Source of the DNA: Desertimonas sp963786985
GTDB taxonomy: Bacteria > Actinomycetota > Acidimicrobiia > Acidimicrobiales > Ilumatobacteraceae
Reading direction: 5' to 3'
Assembly (NCBI GenBank): GCA_963786985.1
Contig: CAWBBL010000009.1
Location: 186,001-250,000 of the forward strand
DNA: 64,000 nt
Within the stretch, counting starts at the first letter, position 1. Each line of letters begins with the position of its first letter. A program made the position numbers and the translations under genes. Below are positions 34,376 to 43,698 of this stretch, one piece after another. The notes beneath the pieces are model-generated. The model saw only the letters and a list, made by a program, of their open reading frames with translations, was not told the origin of the DNA and searched no databases.

Positions 34376-37300
34376 GTGTGCGGGATCGTCGCCATTGTCA
34401 GTCGGCCGTCTCAGCGCCCCACGCCAGAGCCGTCCGCGCTGCTCGCCGGCCTCGACCGAGCGCTCGCGTTGCTCGGCGATCCGGCGGTCGTCGCCGATGC
34501 GGTGGCAGCTGTTGACGCCGAACTGCGTGGTTTGCCCGGCGTGCTCGCTCTCACCGACCGCCCCGAGCTGGTCACCGCCATTGCGGCGCGTCTCGACCAG
34601 CTCGACATCTACGCCGCAGAGGTCGAGGCGGCCCTCGCCGACGATCGTGCGGCACTCGACGCCGACGACCTGGAACGGGCCAGCACGGCGTCGATCCGTC
34701 TTCGCGACGTCCTGTGGGCGATCCGAAGTGATCGGCTACGCACGGCCGACGCGGTCGCCGCGCTTGCCGGTCGCGGCGCGTCGGTGGCCACCCGGGCCGG
34801 GTACCTGGCGATCCAGCAAGCGCTGTCGGCCATCGACCGCATGGAGGTGCGCGGCCGCGACTCCGCTGGTCTCCACGTCTTCGTGTGGGACAACAGCCTC
34901 GACCTCGATCCGCGGGGAGACCCGACGCTCGCCACCGAGTTCGCGGAACGGTCCGGCGACCAGCTGTTCCAGGCCCGCGCCGTGCGCTCCGTCGGCGGAC
35001 CGGCAGGGTCGGTGCTCTCGTTCGTCTACAAGGCGGCCGCCGAGATCGGCGAGCTGGGCGACAACACTGCGGCGCTGCGGTCGCAGATCACTCGCGATGA
35101 TCTGCTGCGGCGGGCGCTGTCGTCCCCCTCGGCCGAGGTCTCCGTGCTCGGCCACACGCGGTGGGCGAGCGTCGGGATCATCTCCGAGCCGAACGCCCAC
35201 CCGGTGAACAGTGACGAGCTCGCGCTCGCCGGCCCGGGTCTGGGCGGTGCCCAGGAGACCGAGGGTCTGGCCCAGGAGACACAGCCGACCGGGCCGTATG
35301 TCGTCGGGGTGCTCAACGGCGACGTCGACAACCACGCCGATCTCACGGCGGCCCACGGACTGCGCATCACCGGGCAGATCACCACCGACGCCAAAGTCAT
35401 CCCGGCCCTCGTCGCCCGCAACGCGCAGGTCACCGGCGACGACCGCGACGGCATCGTCGAGGCCTTCCGTCGCGCCGTCGCCGGCTTCGAGGGGTCGGTC
35501 GCCATCGGCGCGGCCACGGCTGCCCGCCCGGAGCTGATGCTGCTGGCGCTACGCGGCAGCGGACAGGGCATCTACATCGGGATCGCCGAGGACCGCTACG
35601 TGGTCGCCAGTGAGCCGTACGGCATCGTCGAGGAGACCGATCGCTACGTCCGCCTCGACGGCGAGCAGGGTGGCCAGCTCGTCGTCCTCGACGCGTGGCG
35701 GGCCGGCACCCTCGAGGGCATCCATCGCCTCAACTACGACGGCTCGCCGGCGCCGGTCACCGAGGACGACATCTCGATCGCCGAGGTCACGACCCGCGAC
35801 ATCGATCGGGGTGACGCCCCGCACTTCCTCCTCAAGGAGATCCTGGAGTCGCCAGCCAGCTTCTCCAAGACGTTGCGCGGCAAGATCGTCGACGATGGGG
35901 ATCGCCTGCGGGCCACCGTCGGCGGGCGAGCGCTTCCGCCCGATGTCGCCGAGCGGCTCGCCGCCGGGACGATCAAGCGGATCAAGGTCATTGGGCAGGG
36001 GACGGCGGCCGTCGCCGGGCGATCGTTGGCGATCACGCTCGGCGAACTCACCGATGGCAAGTTCGCCGTCGAGGCGCTGACTGCCACCGAACTCTCGGGC
36101 TTCGGGTTGCAGCTCGACATGAGTGACACCCTGGCGATCGCCGTCAGCCAGAGCGGCACGACGACGGACACGAATCGGACCGTCGATCTGCTCAAGACCC
36201 GCGGGGCGGCGGTGCTGGCGATCGTCAATCGGCGTTCGAGTGATCTCACCGACAAGGCCGACGGCGTGATGTTCACGTCCGACGGCCGCGACGTGGAGAT
36301 GAGCGTCGCCTCGACGAAGGCGTTCTACGCCCAGGTCGCCGCCGGCACGTTGCTCGCTTGCGCGATCAGCGAGGCGGCCGGCGCGCGGACCGAGCAGCGC
36401 CAGCACGATCTGCTCATGGCGTTGCGCGGCCTACCCGACGCGATGCGCGTCGTGTTGGGGCGCCGACCAACGATCGCCGAAGCAGCCCGTCGGTACGCGC
36501 CGACGAAGCGATACTGGGCCGTGGTCGGCAACGGCGTCAACAAGGTCGCCGCCGAGGAGTTGCGAATCAAGCTCAGTGAGCTGTGCTACAAGGCGATCGC
36601 CTGCGATGTGACCGAGGACAAGAAGCACATCGACCTGTCGTCGGAGCCGCTGATCTTCGTGTGCGCCGCTGGGCTCGCCGGCTCGACTGCTGACGACGTC
36701 AGCAAGGAAGTGGCGATCTTCCGGGCGCACAAGGCGACCCCGATCGTCGTGGCCGACGACGGCGACATGCGGTACACCGGCGTCGCCACGATTTCCGTAC
36801 CGCCGATCGACCCGGCGCTCGCCTTCGTACTGTCGACGATGGCTGGGCACCTCTTCGGCTACGAGGCGGCGCTGGCCATCGACGCCTCGGCGATCCCGCT
36901 ACGCGAAGCGCGCGAGATCATCGAGCGTGCCGTCAGCAGCGAATCCACCGCCGATGCCGTGCTCGCCCGAGTGCGTTCCCAGATCGGGCGCCCGGCCGAG
37001 CAGTACGTTGGGGGGCTGCGCAGTTCGCGCTATGACGGCCATCTCGAGGCGAGCACAGCGGTCCGCCTCGCCGGCCTGCTCCGCGATGTGCTGTCTGACC
37101 ATCCCGTCGAGGAGTACCAGCTGGAGTCCGGCAAGGTTGGCTCGCCGGTCGCCCTGCTCGACGACCTCGTCGCTGCCCTGACGCGCGCGATCGAGGAGCT
37201 CACCCGGCCGGTCGATGCCATCAAACACCAGGCCAAGACGGTCACCGTGGGCATCTCGCGCAGCGACGAAGGGGTCATCGACCGACCCCTCGTGCAGGCC

Positions 37301-37816
37301 GTGCTGGCCGCCGGCGCCGGTCGCGACGTGCTCAGCTACAAGACGCTCAAGGTCCTCGCCGACCTCGACCCAGCGGTGGCCGATGTCGTCGGGTTCACCC
37401 GCTACAGCCTTGATGGCGACACGATCACCGTCGTCGATCGCGGTGGACTGTCGGTCGGTCTGGCCAGCCGCGTCGAGCGGCGCCCTGTGCTGAGCGGCAC
37501 GAAGCGCAGTGTTGCCAGCCAGCGCGAGGTGCTCGTCGCCCGCGGGCGCAGCGACGGTCGGACGGTGATTTTCGTCCCGGAGGTCAAGGCCAACGCGGCG
37601 ACGGGGATCACGCTGTTGCACGTGCGATTCCACGAGCGGCTCGAAGCGGCGACGATGCGCGGCGTTCTGCAGGGCTATGACCGCCGCTACGACCGGCTCG
37701 TCGACTGGGTGAGCGAGACCGAGAGCACCTTCGACGATCGCCTGCTCGGTGAACTGCTCGTCGCTGACCTGCTGATCGAACCGATCTCCGATGCCGCCGA
37801 TCACTGGCGGACGTGA
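34376..37816 (+). CDS. extra-long GlmS-like glutamine amidotransferase/SIS protein
   Basis: 1146 residues, nearly twice the length of GlmS (about 610). GTG 34376 puts Cys directly after the initiator (CGIVAIVS), as needed for the N-terminal nucleophile; a TATCCT box ends 7 bases before it. Glutaminase motifs: RGRDSAGLHVF (about residue 160), LGHTRWASVGIISEPNAHPV (about 258), LNGDVDNHADL. A helical insert of about 120 residues separates Cys1 from these. Two SIS domains follow (VIGQGTAAVAG; SQSGTTTDTN; VASTKAFYAQ; NGVNKVAAEELRIKLSELCY). KHQAKTVTVG near 950 matches the normal GlmS C-terminal loop with its catalytic lysine, and then about 190 further residues follow. Likely makes glucosamine-6-phosphate beside glmM, but the additions leave room for another role. 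Confidence 0.85.
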   Translation: MCGIVAIVSRPSQRPTPEPSALLAGLDRALALLGDPAVVADAVAAVDAELRGLPGVLALTDRPELVTAIAARLDQLDIYAAEVEAALADDRAALDADDLERASTASIRLRDVLWAIRSDRLRTADAVAALAGRGASVATRAGYLAIQQALSAIDRMEVRGRDSAGLHVFVWDNSLDLDPRGDPTLATEFAERSGDQLFQARAVRSVGGPAGSVLSFVYKAAAEIGELGDNTAALRSQITRDDLLRRALSSPSAEVSVLGHTRWASVGIISEPNAHPVNSDELALAGPGLGGAQETEGLAQETQPTGPYVVGVLNGDVDNHADLTAAHGLRITGQITTDAKVIPALVARNAQVTGDDRDGIVEAFRRAVAGFEGSVAIGAATAARPELMLLALRGSGQGIYIGIAEDRYVVASEPYGIVEETDRYVRLDGEQGGQLVVLDAWRAGTLEGIHRLNYDGSPAPVTEDDISIAEVTTRDIDRGDAPHFLLKEILESPASFSKTLRGKIVDDGDRLRATVGGRALPPDVAERLAAGTIKRIKVIGQGTAAVAGRSLAITLGELTDGKFAVEALTATELSGFGLQLDMSDTLAIAVSQSGTTTDTNRTVDLLKTRGAAVLAIVNRRSSDLTDKADGVMFTSDGRDVEMSVASTKAFYAQVAAGTLLACAISEAAGARTEQRQHDLLMALRGLPDAMRVVLGRRPTIAEAARRYAPTKRYWAVVGNGVNKVAAEELRIKLSELCYKAIACDVTEDKKHIDLSSEPLIFVCAAGLAGSTADDVSKEVAIFRAHKATPIVVADDGDMRYTGVATISVPPIDPALAFVLSTMAGHLFGYEAALAIDASAIPLREAREIIERAVSSESTADAVLARVRSQIGRPAEQYVGGLRSSRYDGHLEASTAVRLAGLLRDVLSDHPVEEYQLESGKVGSPVALLDDLVAALTRAIEELTRPVDAIKHQAKTVTVGISRSDEGVIDRPLVQAVLAAGAGRDVLSYKTLKVLADLDPAVADVVGFTRYSLDGDTITVVDRGGLSVGLASRVERRPVLSGTKRSVASQREVLVARGRSDGRTVIFVPEVKANAATGITLLHVRFHERLEAATMRGVLQGYDRRYDRLVDWVSETESTFDDRLLGELLVADLLIEPISDAADHWRT

Positions 37817-37843
37817 CCTTCATCCACTGCCAGACTGGCCGGC

Positions 37844-38227
37844 GTGATCATCGGGGTGGGCGTCGACGCCGTCGACGTGGAGCGCTTCCGCCGTGTGCTG
37901 GAGCGCACGCCGTCGCTGCGTGAGCGGTTGTTCACGCCTGCGGAGCTGGCGTACGTGCGGCCGCGCTTCGACCCAGCTCCGTCGCTGGCTGTCCGCTTCG
38001 CAGCAAGGGAAGCGGTGATGAAATCGCTCGGACTCGGTCTTGGAGCGTTCGGGTTCCACGACGTCTCGGTACACGTCGCCGACAGCGGAGCCCCGAGCCT
38101 GCTCGTGTCCGGCACAGCAGCTGAACTGGCGGCCCGCCGGAGCGTCGCGACGTTCCACCTGTCGCTGTCTCACGATGGTCCCATGGCAGTCGCCATGGTC
38201 GTTGCCGAAGCGAGCGGCGCGGCGTGA
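37844..38227 (+). CDS. acpS: holo-[acyl-carrier-protein] synthase
   Basis: 127 residues, GTG start at 37844. MIIGVGVDAVDVERFRRVLE holds the metal-binding Asp; RFAAREAVMKSLGLGLGAFG holds the second acidic ligand and lysine; HLSLSHDGPMAVAMVV closes the domain. It transfers phosphopantetheine from CoA to ACP. GTGA overlap with nnr. Confidence 0.94.
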   Translation: MIIGVGVDAVDVERFRRVLERTPSLRERLFTPAELAYVRPRFDPAPSLAVRFAAREAVMKSLGLGLGAFGFHDVSVHVADSGAPSLLVSGTAAELAARRSVATFHLSLSHDGPMAVAMVVAEASGAA

Positions 38228-39585
38228 TCCCGATCGTCACGCCGGCCGAGATGGGTGAGATCGACGCCGCCGCCAAAGAAGCGGTCGACGTCCTGGTGGG
38301 CCGAGCCGGCGCGGCCGTCGCCAGGGGCGCCCGCGGCATGCTCGGGGGTACGTATGGCCGCGTCGTCAACGTGATCGCCGGGAAGGGCAACAACGGTGCC
38401 GACGGGCGAGTCGCCGGCCGCCTGCTCGCCGAGGCGGGAGTCACGGTGCGCGTCTTCGACGCGGCAACGTGTCCGGAACTCCCGCCCGCCGACCTCGTCA
38501 TCGACGCCGCGTATGGCACCGGATTCCACGGCGCCTGGACAGCGCCGCGAGTCGGTGCGACCCCCGTGCTGGCCGTTGATATTCCGAGCGGCGTCGATGG
38601 GCTCACCGGTGTCGCAGTCGACGGCGCCCTCAAGGCGGCGGCGACGGTGACGTTCGCCGCTCTCAAGCCGGGCCTGCTCATCGGCGCCGGCAAGGGCCTC
38701 GCCGGCGAGGTGACCGTCGCTGACATCGGCCTCGACGTGTCGTCGGCGCGAGCGCACGCTGTGGAGCGATCCGACATCGCCAGCTGGTGGCGGCCCCGCC
38801 CGGCGGACGCCAACAAGTGGACGCGGTCGGTACGGGTGGTTGCCGGGAGCCCGGGGATGACCGGTGCGGCTTCGTTGGTGTCCGCGGCGGCGATGCGCGC
38901 CGGCAGCGGAATCGTGTGGCTGACGACCCCGGGCGCTGCGCACCCCGGCGCCCAGCTCGTCGAGGTCGTCGGCAAGCCGGCTGCGGCGACAGACTGGGGT
39001 GCCGACGTGCTCGCCGACCTGTCGCGCTTCGGTGCCGTCGTGATCGGTCCCGGGTTGGGGCTGGAGCCAGCGACCGTCGACGAGGCGCGGAAGGTGATCG
39101 CCGGTGCCCCGTGCCCGATCGTCGTCGACGGGGACGGCCTGACCGCCATCGCCACGGCGCAAGGGGGAGCTGCTGCCGCATTGCGGGAGCGTCACGCGGT
39201 GACGGTGCTGACGCCCCACGACGGTGAGTTCGCCCGGCTCAGCGACGGGCCGCCGGCGGCCGATCGGTTCGCTGCCGTCCGCCGGTTGGCCGCCACCACC
39301 GGCGCCACCGTCGTGCTCAAAGGCCCGACGACGTTGGTCGCCGATCCCAGCGGCTCCGTGCTGGCGGTCACAGCCGGCGACCAGCGCCTGGCCACGGCCG
39401 GCACCGGCGACGTGCTCGCGGGGACGATCGGCGCCCTGCTGGCGAGCGGGATGGCCGGCCGCCAAGCCGCCGCGGCGGGAACCTGGCTCCACGCCATGGC
39501 GGCTTCGTTGCTTCCGGCGGCGGGCCTGGTGGCCAGTGATGTGGTGGCGGCGATCCCTCGGGCTGTCGAGCTGGCGCTGTCGTGA
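38224..39585 (+). CDS. nnr: bifunctional NAD(P)H-hydrate repair enzyme
   Basis: 453 residues. The N-terminal epimerase (YjeF_N) has GKGNNGADGRVAGRLL near residue 59 and VDIPSGVDGLTG; the C-terminal ADP-dependent dehydratase (ribokinase-like) has TPHDGEFARL, VLKGPTTLVAD and ATAGTGDVLAGTIGALLASG. It repairs damaged NADH/NADPH hydrates. Overlaps with acpS and alr (GTGA) give one tight operon, the usual actinobacterial order. Confidence 0.95.
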   Translation: MIPIVTPAEMGEIDAAAKEAVDVLVGRAGAAVARGARGMLGGTYGRVVNVIAGKGNNGADGRVAGRLLAEAGVTVRVFDAATCPELPPADLVIDAAYGTGFHGAWTAPRVGATPVLAVDIPSGVDGLTGVAVDGALKAAATVTFAALKPGLLIGAGKGLAGEVTVADIGLDVSSARAHAVERSDIASWWRPRPADANKWTRSVRVVAGSPGMTGAASLVSAAAMRAGSGIVWLTTPGAAHPGAQLVEVVGKPAAATDWGADVLADLSRFGAVVIGPGLGLEPATVDEARKVIAGAPCPIVVDGDGLTAIATAQGGAAAALRERHAVTVLTPHDGEFARLSDGPPAADRFAAVRRLAATTGATVVLKGPTTLVADPSGSVLAVTAGDQRLATAGTGDVLAGTIGALLASGMAGRQAAAAGTWLHAMAASLLPAAGLVASDVVAAIPRAVELALS

Positions 39586-40724
39586 ACACGTCGAACGGGC
39601 CGATCTCGCGCTGGGCGTGGGCCGAGGTCGATCTCGACGCCATCACCCACAACGTCGGTCAGCTGCGAATCGCCGCCGAACCGGCCGAGGTGTGGGCCGT
39701 GGTCAAGGCCGATGGCTATGGGCACGGTTCGGTCGAGGTCAGTCGTGCCGCGCTGACGGCTGGTGCCGTCGGCCTGTGCGTTGCCTTGGTCAGTGAAGGG
39801 GTCGTCCTGCGCCGTGCCGGGATCGACGCTCCGATCCTCGTGCTCAGTGAGCAACCACCTGAGAGCCTCGCCGATCTCGTGGCCCACGATCTCATCGCCA
39901 CGATTTCGACCGCAGACGGCATCGACCGCCTCGCCGCCGCCGTCGTGAACAGCGGCGCCGCCACTCATCGAGTCCACCTGAAGGTCGACACCGGGATGCA
40001 TCGGGTCGGAGCCCGACCGGAGGAGGTGCCGGCGCTCGTGGCCCGCATCGCCGCCCTGGCCCCGACGCTGCGTCTCGACGGCGTGTTCACCCACCTGGCG
40101 GTGGCCGATGAGCCGCAGAACCCGTACATCGATGCACAGCTCGAACAGTTCGACGCCGTCCTCGCGGAACTCCCGAACCTTGACGAACTGGCCGTGCACG
40201 CCGCCAACTCGGCCGCCACGCTGAGCCGCCCGGACGCCCGGCGAACGTTGGTCCGCCCCGGGATCGCCGTCTACGGGATCTCACCGGGTGCCGCGCTCGA
40301 CGAGGTGGCGGCGACGCTGCGGCCGGCATTGTCGCTGAAGGCGCGGGTCTCCTTCGTGAAGCGGTTGGTGGCGGGTGACCGACTGTCCTACGGCCTGCGG
40401 CACACGATGGCGGCCCCGGCGAACGTGGCGACGGTCCCGATCGGGTATGCCGACGGCGTCCGGCGCAACCTCTCTGGCACCGGAGCCACCGTGCTGATCG
40501 ACGGCAAGCGCCGGGAGATCATCGGCACGATCACGATGGATCAGGTGATGGTCGACTGCGGCGACGACCCGGTGGCGGTCGGCGACGAAGTCGTCCTGCT
40601 CGGCCGGCAGGGTGCCGAGGAGATCCGCGCCGAGGAGTGGGCGAGCACGCTCGGCACGATCGGCTACGAGGTGGTGTGCGGCATCGGACCACGGGTCCCG
40701 CGCCGTTACGTGTCCGGGCCGTGA
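39582..40724 (+). CDS. alr: alanine racemase
   Basis: 380 residues, GTG start at 39582. PLP lysine in AVVKADGYGHGSVEV near residue 43; second catalytic base, tyrosine, in SYGLRHTM region and the GYADG motif; VDTGMHRVG and TMDQVMVDCG are family signatures. It supplies D-alanine for the cell wall. Confidence 0.96.
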   Translation: MNTSNGPISRWAWAEVDLDAITHNVGQLRIAAEPAEVWAVVKADGYGHGSVEVSRAALTAGAVGLCVALVSEGVVLRRAGIDAPILVLSEQPPESLADLVAHDLIATISTADGIDRLAAAVVNSGAATHRVHLKVDTGMHRVGARPEEVPALVARIAALAPTLRLDGVFTHLAVADEPQNPYIDAQLEQFDAVLAELPNLDELAVHAANSAATLSRPDARRTLVRPGIAVYGISPGAALDEVAATLRPALSLKARVSFVKRLVAGDRLSYGLRHTMAAPANVATVPIGYADGVRRNLSGTGATVLIDGKRREIIGTITMDQVMVDCGDDPVAVGDEVVLLGRQGAEEIRAEEWASTLGTIGYEVVCGIGPRVPRRYVSGP

Positions 40725-40748
40725 TCGCCCCTAGCATCGGGGGCTCCG

Positions 40749-41279
40749 ATGAGCCCCACCGTTTCCGTCGTCGCGCCGTCGCTCGTCGCCACCCATGCCG
40801 TGGCGTCGGCAATCGCGGCCTGCAGCCGGGCGGGTGACATCATCGTCCTCGCGGGGGAGATGGGTGCCGGCAAGACGGCCTTCGCCCAGGGCTTCGGCAG
40901 GGCACTCGGGGTCGATGAGCCGATCACGTCGCCGACGTTCACCCTCGTCCAGACCTACGCCACGCCACGGGGCCAGCTCCACCACGCCGATGTCTACCGC
41001 CTCGAGCAGCTCCACGAAGTCGCCGATCTGGCCCTCGGCGAGCTCGCCGAGTTCCGCGGGATCGTGATCGTCGAGTGGGGAGATGTCGTCTCGGCGGTCC
41101 TCGGCGAGCACCTCGAGGTACGCCTCGAGCTCGCCGCCGAGCCCGCCGCCGACGACGACGACTTCGTCGATCGGGCTCGGCGGATCACGATCACCCCGTC
41201 GGGACGGTCGTGGGCGGAACGCTGGCAGATCCTCACGGCGCACCTCGCCGCCCTCGACCTCACTGCCGCGGCAGGTTGA
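40749..41279 (+). CDS. tsaE: tRNA t6A biosynthesis ATPase TsaE
   Basis: 176 residues. Walker A GEMGAGKTAFAQGFG near residue 36, switch ITSPTFTLVQTYAT, and HADVYRLEQLHEVADLAL with the EWGDV Walker B-like end. It works with TsaB and TsaD to make t6A at A37 of ANN-decoding tRNAs. A TAGCAT box at 40732-40737 lies 11 bases before the ATG. Confidence 0.95.
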   Translation: MSPTVSVVAPSLVATHAVASAIAACSRAGDIIVLAGEMGAGKTAFAQGFGRALGVDEPITSPTFTLVQTYATPRGQLHHADVYRLEQLHEVADLALGELAEFRGIVIVEWGDVVSAVLGEHLEVRLELAAEPAADDDDFVDRARRITITPSGRSWAERWQILTAHLAALDLTAAAG

Positions 41280-41289
41280 CCGCGACGCC

Positions 41290-42003
41290 ATGTTGATCCT
41301 CGGCATCGAGACAGCTACCCCACAGGTCAGTGTCGCCATCGGTGGTCACGAAGGGGTCATCGCCTTGTTCGAGATCGCGCGCGGCCGGCGGCATGCCGAA
41401 ACCCTCGTGCCGGCGATCAAGTTCTGCTGCGCGCAGGCGGATGTGGCACTCGACGAGATCGGGCTCATCGCCGTCGATGTCGGGCCGGGATTGTTCACGG
41501 GGATGCGCGTCGGCCTGGCCACCGCCAAGGCGTTGGCCCAGGCGTTGCGGGTACCGATGATCGGGATCTCGTCGCTCGATCTGCTGGCGTTCCCGCACCG
41601 GCGATCGGACCGTGTGGTCGTGCCCGTCATCGACGCCCGCAAGGGTGAGGTGTTCTCTGCGATGTACCGGGCAGTGCCCGGTGGCGTGCAGCAGGTCGTC
41701 GGCCCGCGGGTCGCCGCCGTCGATGAGCTCGTCGCCGACCTCGTCGCCCGCAGCCAGGACACGCTGTGCGTCGGCGACGGGGCGCTGCGCTACCGACGGG
41801 AGATCTGCGCCGGGTTCCATTGCGAGTTCGCCGACGAGGCCCATCCCAGCGCCGCGCCGCTCGTCCAACTGGCCCACGCCAGGGCGCTGCGCGAGGAGTG
41901 GGAGCAGCCGGGCGACATCCGTGCCCTCTACCTCCGGTCACCCGATGCCGAGATCAACTGGGCGACGCGGGCTGCCGCGGGAACGCGTGGGGTCGAGCCG
42001 TGA
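41290..42003 (+). CDS. tsaB: tRNA t6A complex subunit TsaB
   Basis: 237 residues from ATG 41290, MLILGIETATPQVSVAIGGH. VDVGPGLFTGMRVGLATAKA and VIDARKGEVFSAMYR are TsaB signatures of the ASKHA fold. It bridges TsaD and TsaE. The stop overlaps the rimI start (GTGA). Confidence 0.95.
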   Translation: MLILGIETATPQVSVAIGGHEGVIALFEIARGRRHAETLVPAIKFCCAQADVALDEIGLIAVDVGPGLFTGMRVGLATAKALAQALRVPMIGISSLDLLAFPHRRSDRVVVPVIDARKGEVFSAMYRAVPGGVQQVVGPRVAAVDELVADLVARSQDTLCVGDGALRYRREICAGFHCEFADEAHPSAAPLVQLAHARALREEWEQPGDIRALYLRSPDAEINWATRAAAGTRGVEP

Positions 42004-42569
42004 GCATCCTCGAGCGGATGCTCGACCGCGCCGTGAGCCGGTCGTTGATGATCGAGCCGATGCGGATCAGGCACGTCGGTCAGATCATGGCCATCGAACG
42101 CAACGCCTACCCGCGACCGTGGAGTGTCAACGTGTTCCACGACGAGTTGCGCGAAGCCCGCAGCGGTCGACGCCACTACGTCGTGGCCAAACGTGGTCGT
42201 GCCGTGATCGGCTACGGCGGGGTGATGTTCGTCCCCGGTGCGCGGCAAGCTGGCGACGCGGACGTCGATGACGCCGGCGAGGGGCACATCACGAACATCG
42301 CCGTGCACCCTGCGGAGCGCCGCACCGGTGTGGCCACGCGTCTGCTCGGCACGCTCGCTGGAGAGGTGATCCGACGTGGCTGCGCGGCGTGGACGTTGGA
42401 AGTTCGGGCGACGAGCGTCGGGGCCCAGGAGCTGTACCGACACTTCGGCTTCGTCCCTGCGGGTGTGCGTAAGAAGTACTACGAGAACGACATCGACGCC
42501 ATCGTGATGTGGTGCCACGACATCCAGGGCCCCGAGTACGCGCGCCGGCTGGAGGGTCTGCTCTCGTGA
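42000..42569 (+). CDS. rimI: ribosomal-protein-alanine N-acetyltransferase (RimI)
   Basis: 189 residues from GTG 42000. GNAT fold: NAYPRPWSVNVFHDEL, acetyl-CoA pyrophosphate loop ITNIAVHPAERRTGVATRLL, and EVRATSVGAQELYRHFGFVP. An ARG-rich N-terminus of about 20 residues precedes the domain. It acetylates protein N-termini such as S18; position between tsaB and tsaD is standard. Confidence 0.93.
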   Translation: MSILERMLDRAVSRSLMIEPMRIRHVGQIMAIERNAYPRPWSVNVFHDELREARSGRRHYVVAKRGRAVIGYGGVMFVPGARQAGDADVDDAGEGHITNIAVHPAERRTGVATRLLGTLAGEVIRRGCAAWTLEVRATSVGAQELYRHFGFVPAGVRKKYYENDIDAIVMWCHDIQGPEYARRLEGLLS

Positions 42570-43588
42570 GTTTCCCTGATCAACACACGTTGGTGCTGGG
42601 CATCGAGACGAGTTGCGACGAAACGGCGGCGGCCCTCGTGCTCGGTGGCAACGACATCGCGTCGAGCGTCGTCAGTTCGCAGATCGACCTGCACGCGGCG
42701 TTTGGAGGTGTTGTGCCCGAGGTCGCCAGCCGGGCACATCTCGATCTGCTCAATCCGGTGATCGCCAGGGCGATCGTCGAGGCCGGCGTCGACGAGCGGC
42801 GCATCGACGCCGTGGCCTGCACGGTCGGCCCTGGGTTGATCGGCGCCCTGCTCGTCGGCGTGTCGGCGGCGAAGGCCCTGGCCCTGGCGTGGGATGTCCC
42901 ATTCGTCGGCGTCAACCACCTCGAAGCGCACCTCTACGCGGCGTTGCTCGAGGACCCGTCGACGGAGCTGCCGATCGTCGTGCTGCTGGTGTCCGGAGGG
43001 CACACGATGCTCGTCGAGATGACTGCGCCCGGCGAGTACCGGTTGCTCGGTCAGACGATCGACGATGCGGCCGGCGAAGCATTCGACAAGGTCGCCCGGT
43101 TTCTCGGACTCGGCTATCCGGGCGGTCCGGCGATCGAGGCGATGGCCCGCAAGGGTGATCCGACGGCCATCGCCTTCCCCCGGGCGATGCGCAACGACGA
43201 GGGCGATGGTCGTCTCGACTTCAGCTTCTCCGGGCTCAAGACAGCCGTGATGTACTACGTCCGCAAGCATCCCGATGCCGACACTGCCGACCTGGCCGCT
43301 TCGTTCCAGGAGGCGGTGGTCGATGTGCTCGTGCACAAGGCCAGGCGGGCCGCCAGGGACGTCGGGGCGCGAGGCATCGCCCTCGGGGGAGGTGTCGCCG
43401 CCAATGGCCGGTTGCGCGAGGCGCTGCTCGACGCCTGCGCCACCGACGGCGTGCGTGGCTACGTCCCGAGCCCGGCGATGTGCACGGACAACGCGGCGAT
43501 GATCGCCGCTGCCGGGTGGCACCGCCTGCGCCTCGACGGCCCGACCTCCCTCGACGCCGGCGCCGTCCCCAACCTCAAACTCGCCTGA
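42566..43588 (+). CDS. tsaD: tRNA N6-adenosine threonylcarbamoyltransferase
   Basis: 340 residues from GTG 42566. LGIETSCDETAAALVLGGND, the metal-binding NHLEAHLYAAL (HxxxH), LVSGGHTMLVEM, and LGGGVAANGRLREALLDAC are diagnostic. It transfers the threonylcarbamoyl group to A37. It ends the alr-to-tsaD run; a three-arm element follows 9 bp after the stop. Confidence 0.97.
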   Translation: MSFPDQHTLVLGIETSCDETAAALVLGGNDIASSVVSSQIDLHAAFGGVVPEVASRAHLDLLNPVIARAIVEAGVDERRIDAVACTVGPGLIGALLVGVSAAKALALAWDVPFVGVNHLEAHLYAALLEDPSTELPIVVLLVSGGHTMLVEMTAPGEYRLLGQTIDDAAGEAFDKVARFLGLGYPGGPAIEAMARKGDPTAIAFPRAMRNDEGDGRLDFSFSGLKTAVMYYVRKHPDADTADLAASFQEAVVDVLVHKARRAARDVGARGIALGGGVAANGRLREALLDACATDGVRGYVPSPAMCTDNAAMIAAAGWHRLRLDGPTSLDAGAVPNLKLA

Positions 43589-43596
43589 GGCTTTCG

Positions 43597-43670
43597 TTCT
43601 GGGCGGCCTCCGGTCCAATCACCGTTCTGGGCGGCGCCGGGTCCGGTTCTCCGGCGTTCGGCCGCCCAGA
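43597..43670. repeat. three-arm palindromic element, copy 3 (GGCGG arm type, inverted)
   Basis: TCTGGGCGG at 43598-43606 and 43626-43634, and CCGCCCAGA at 43662-43670. Read on the minus strand the arms stand at offsets 0, 36 and 64, exactly as in the other two copies, although the arm sequence differs. It begins 9 bp after the tsaD stop. Confidence 0.75.
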
Positions 43671-43698
43671 TCGACCGGTCTCGGTAGCGTCGAGGGCC

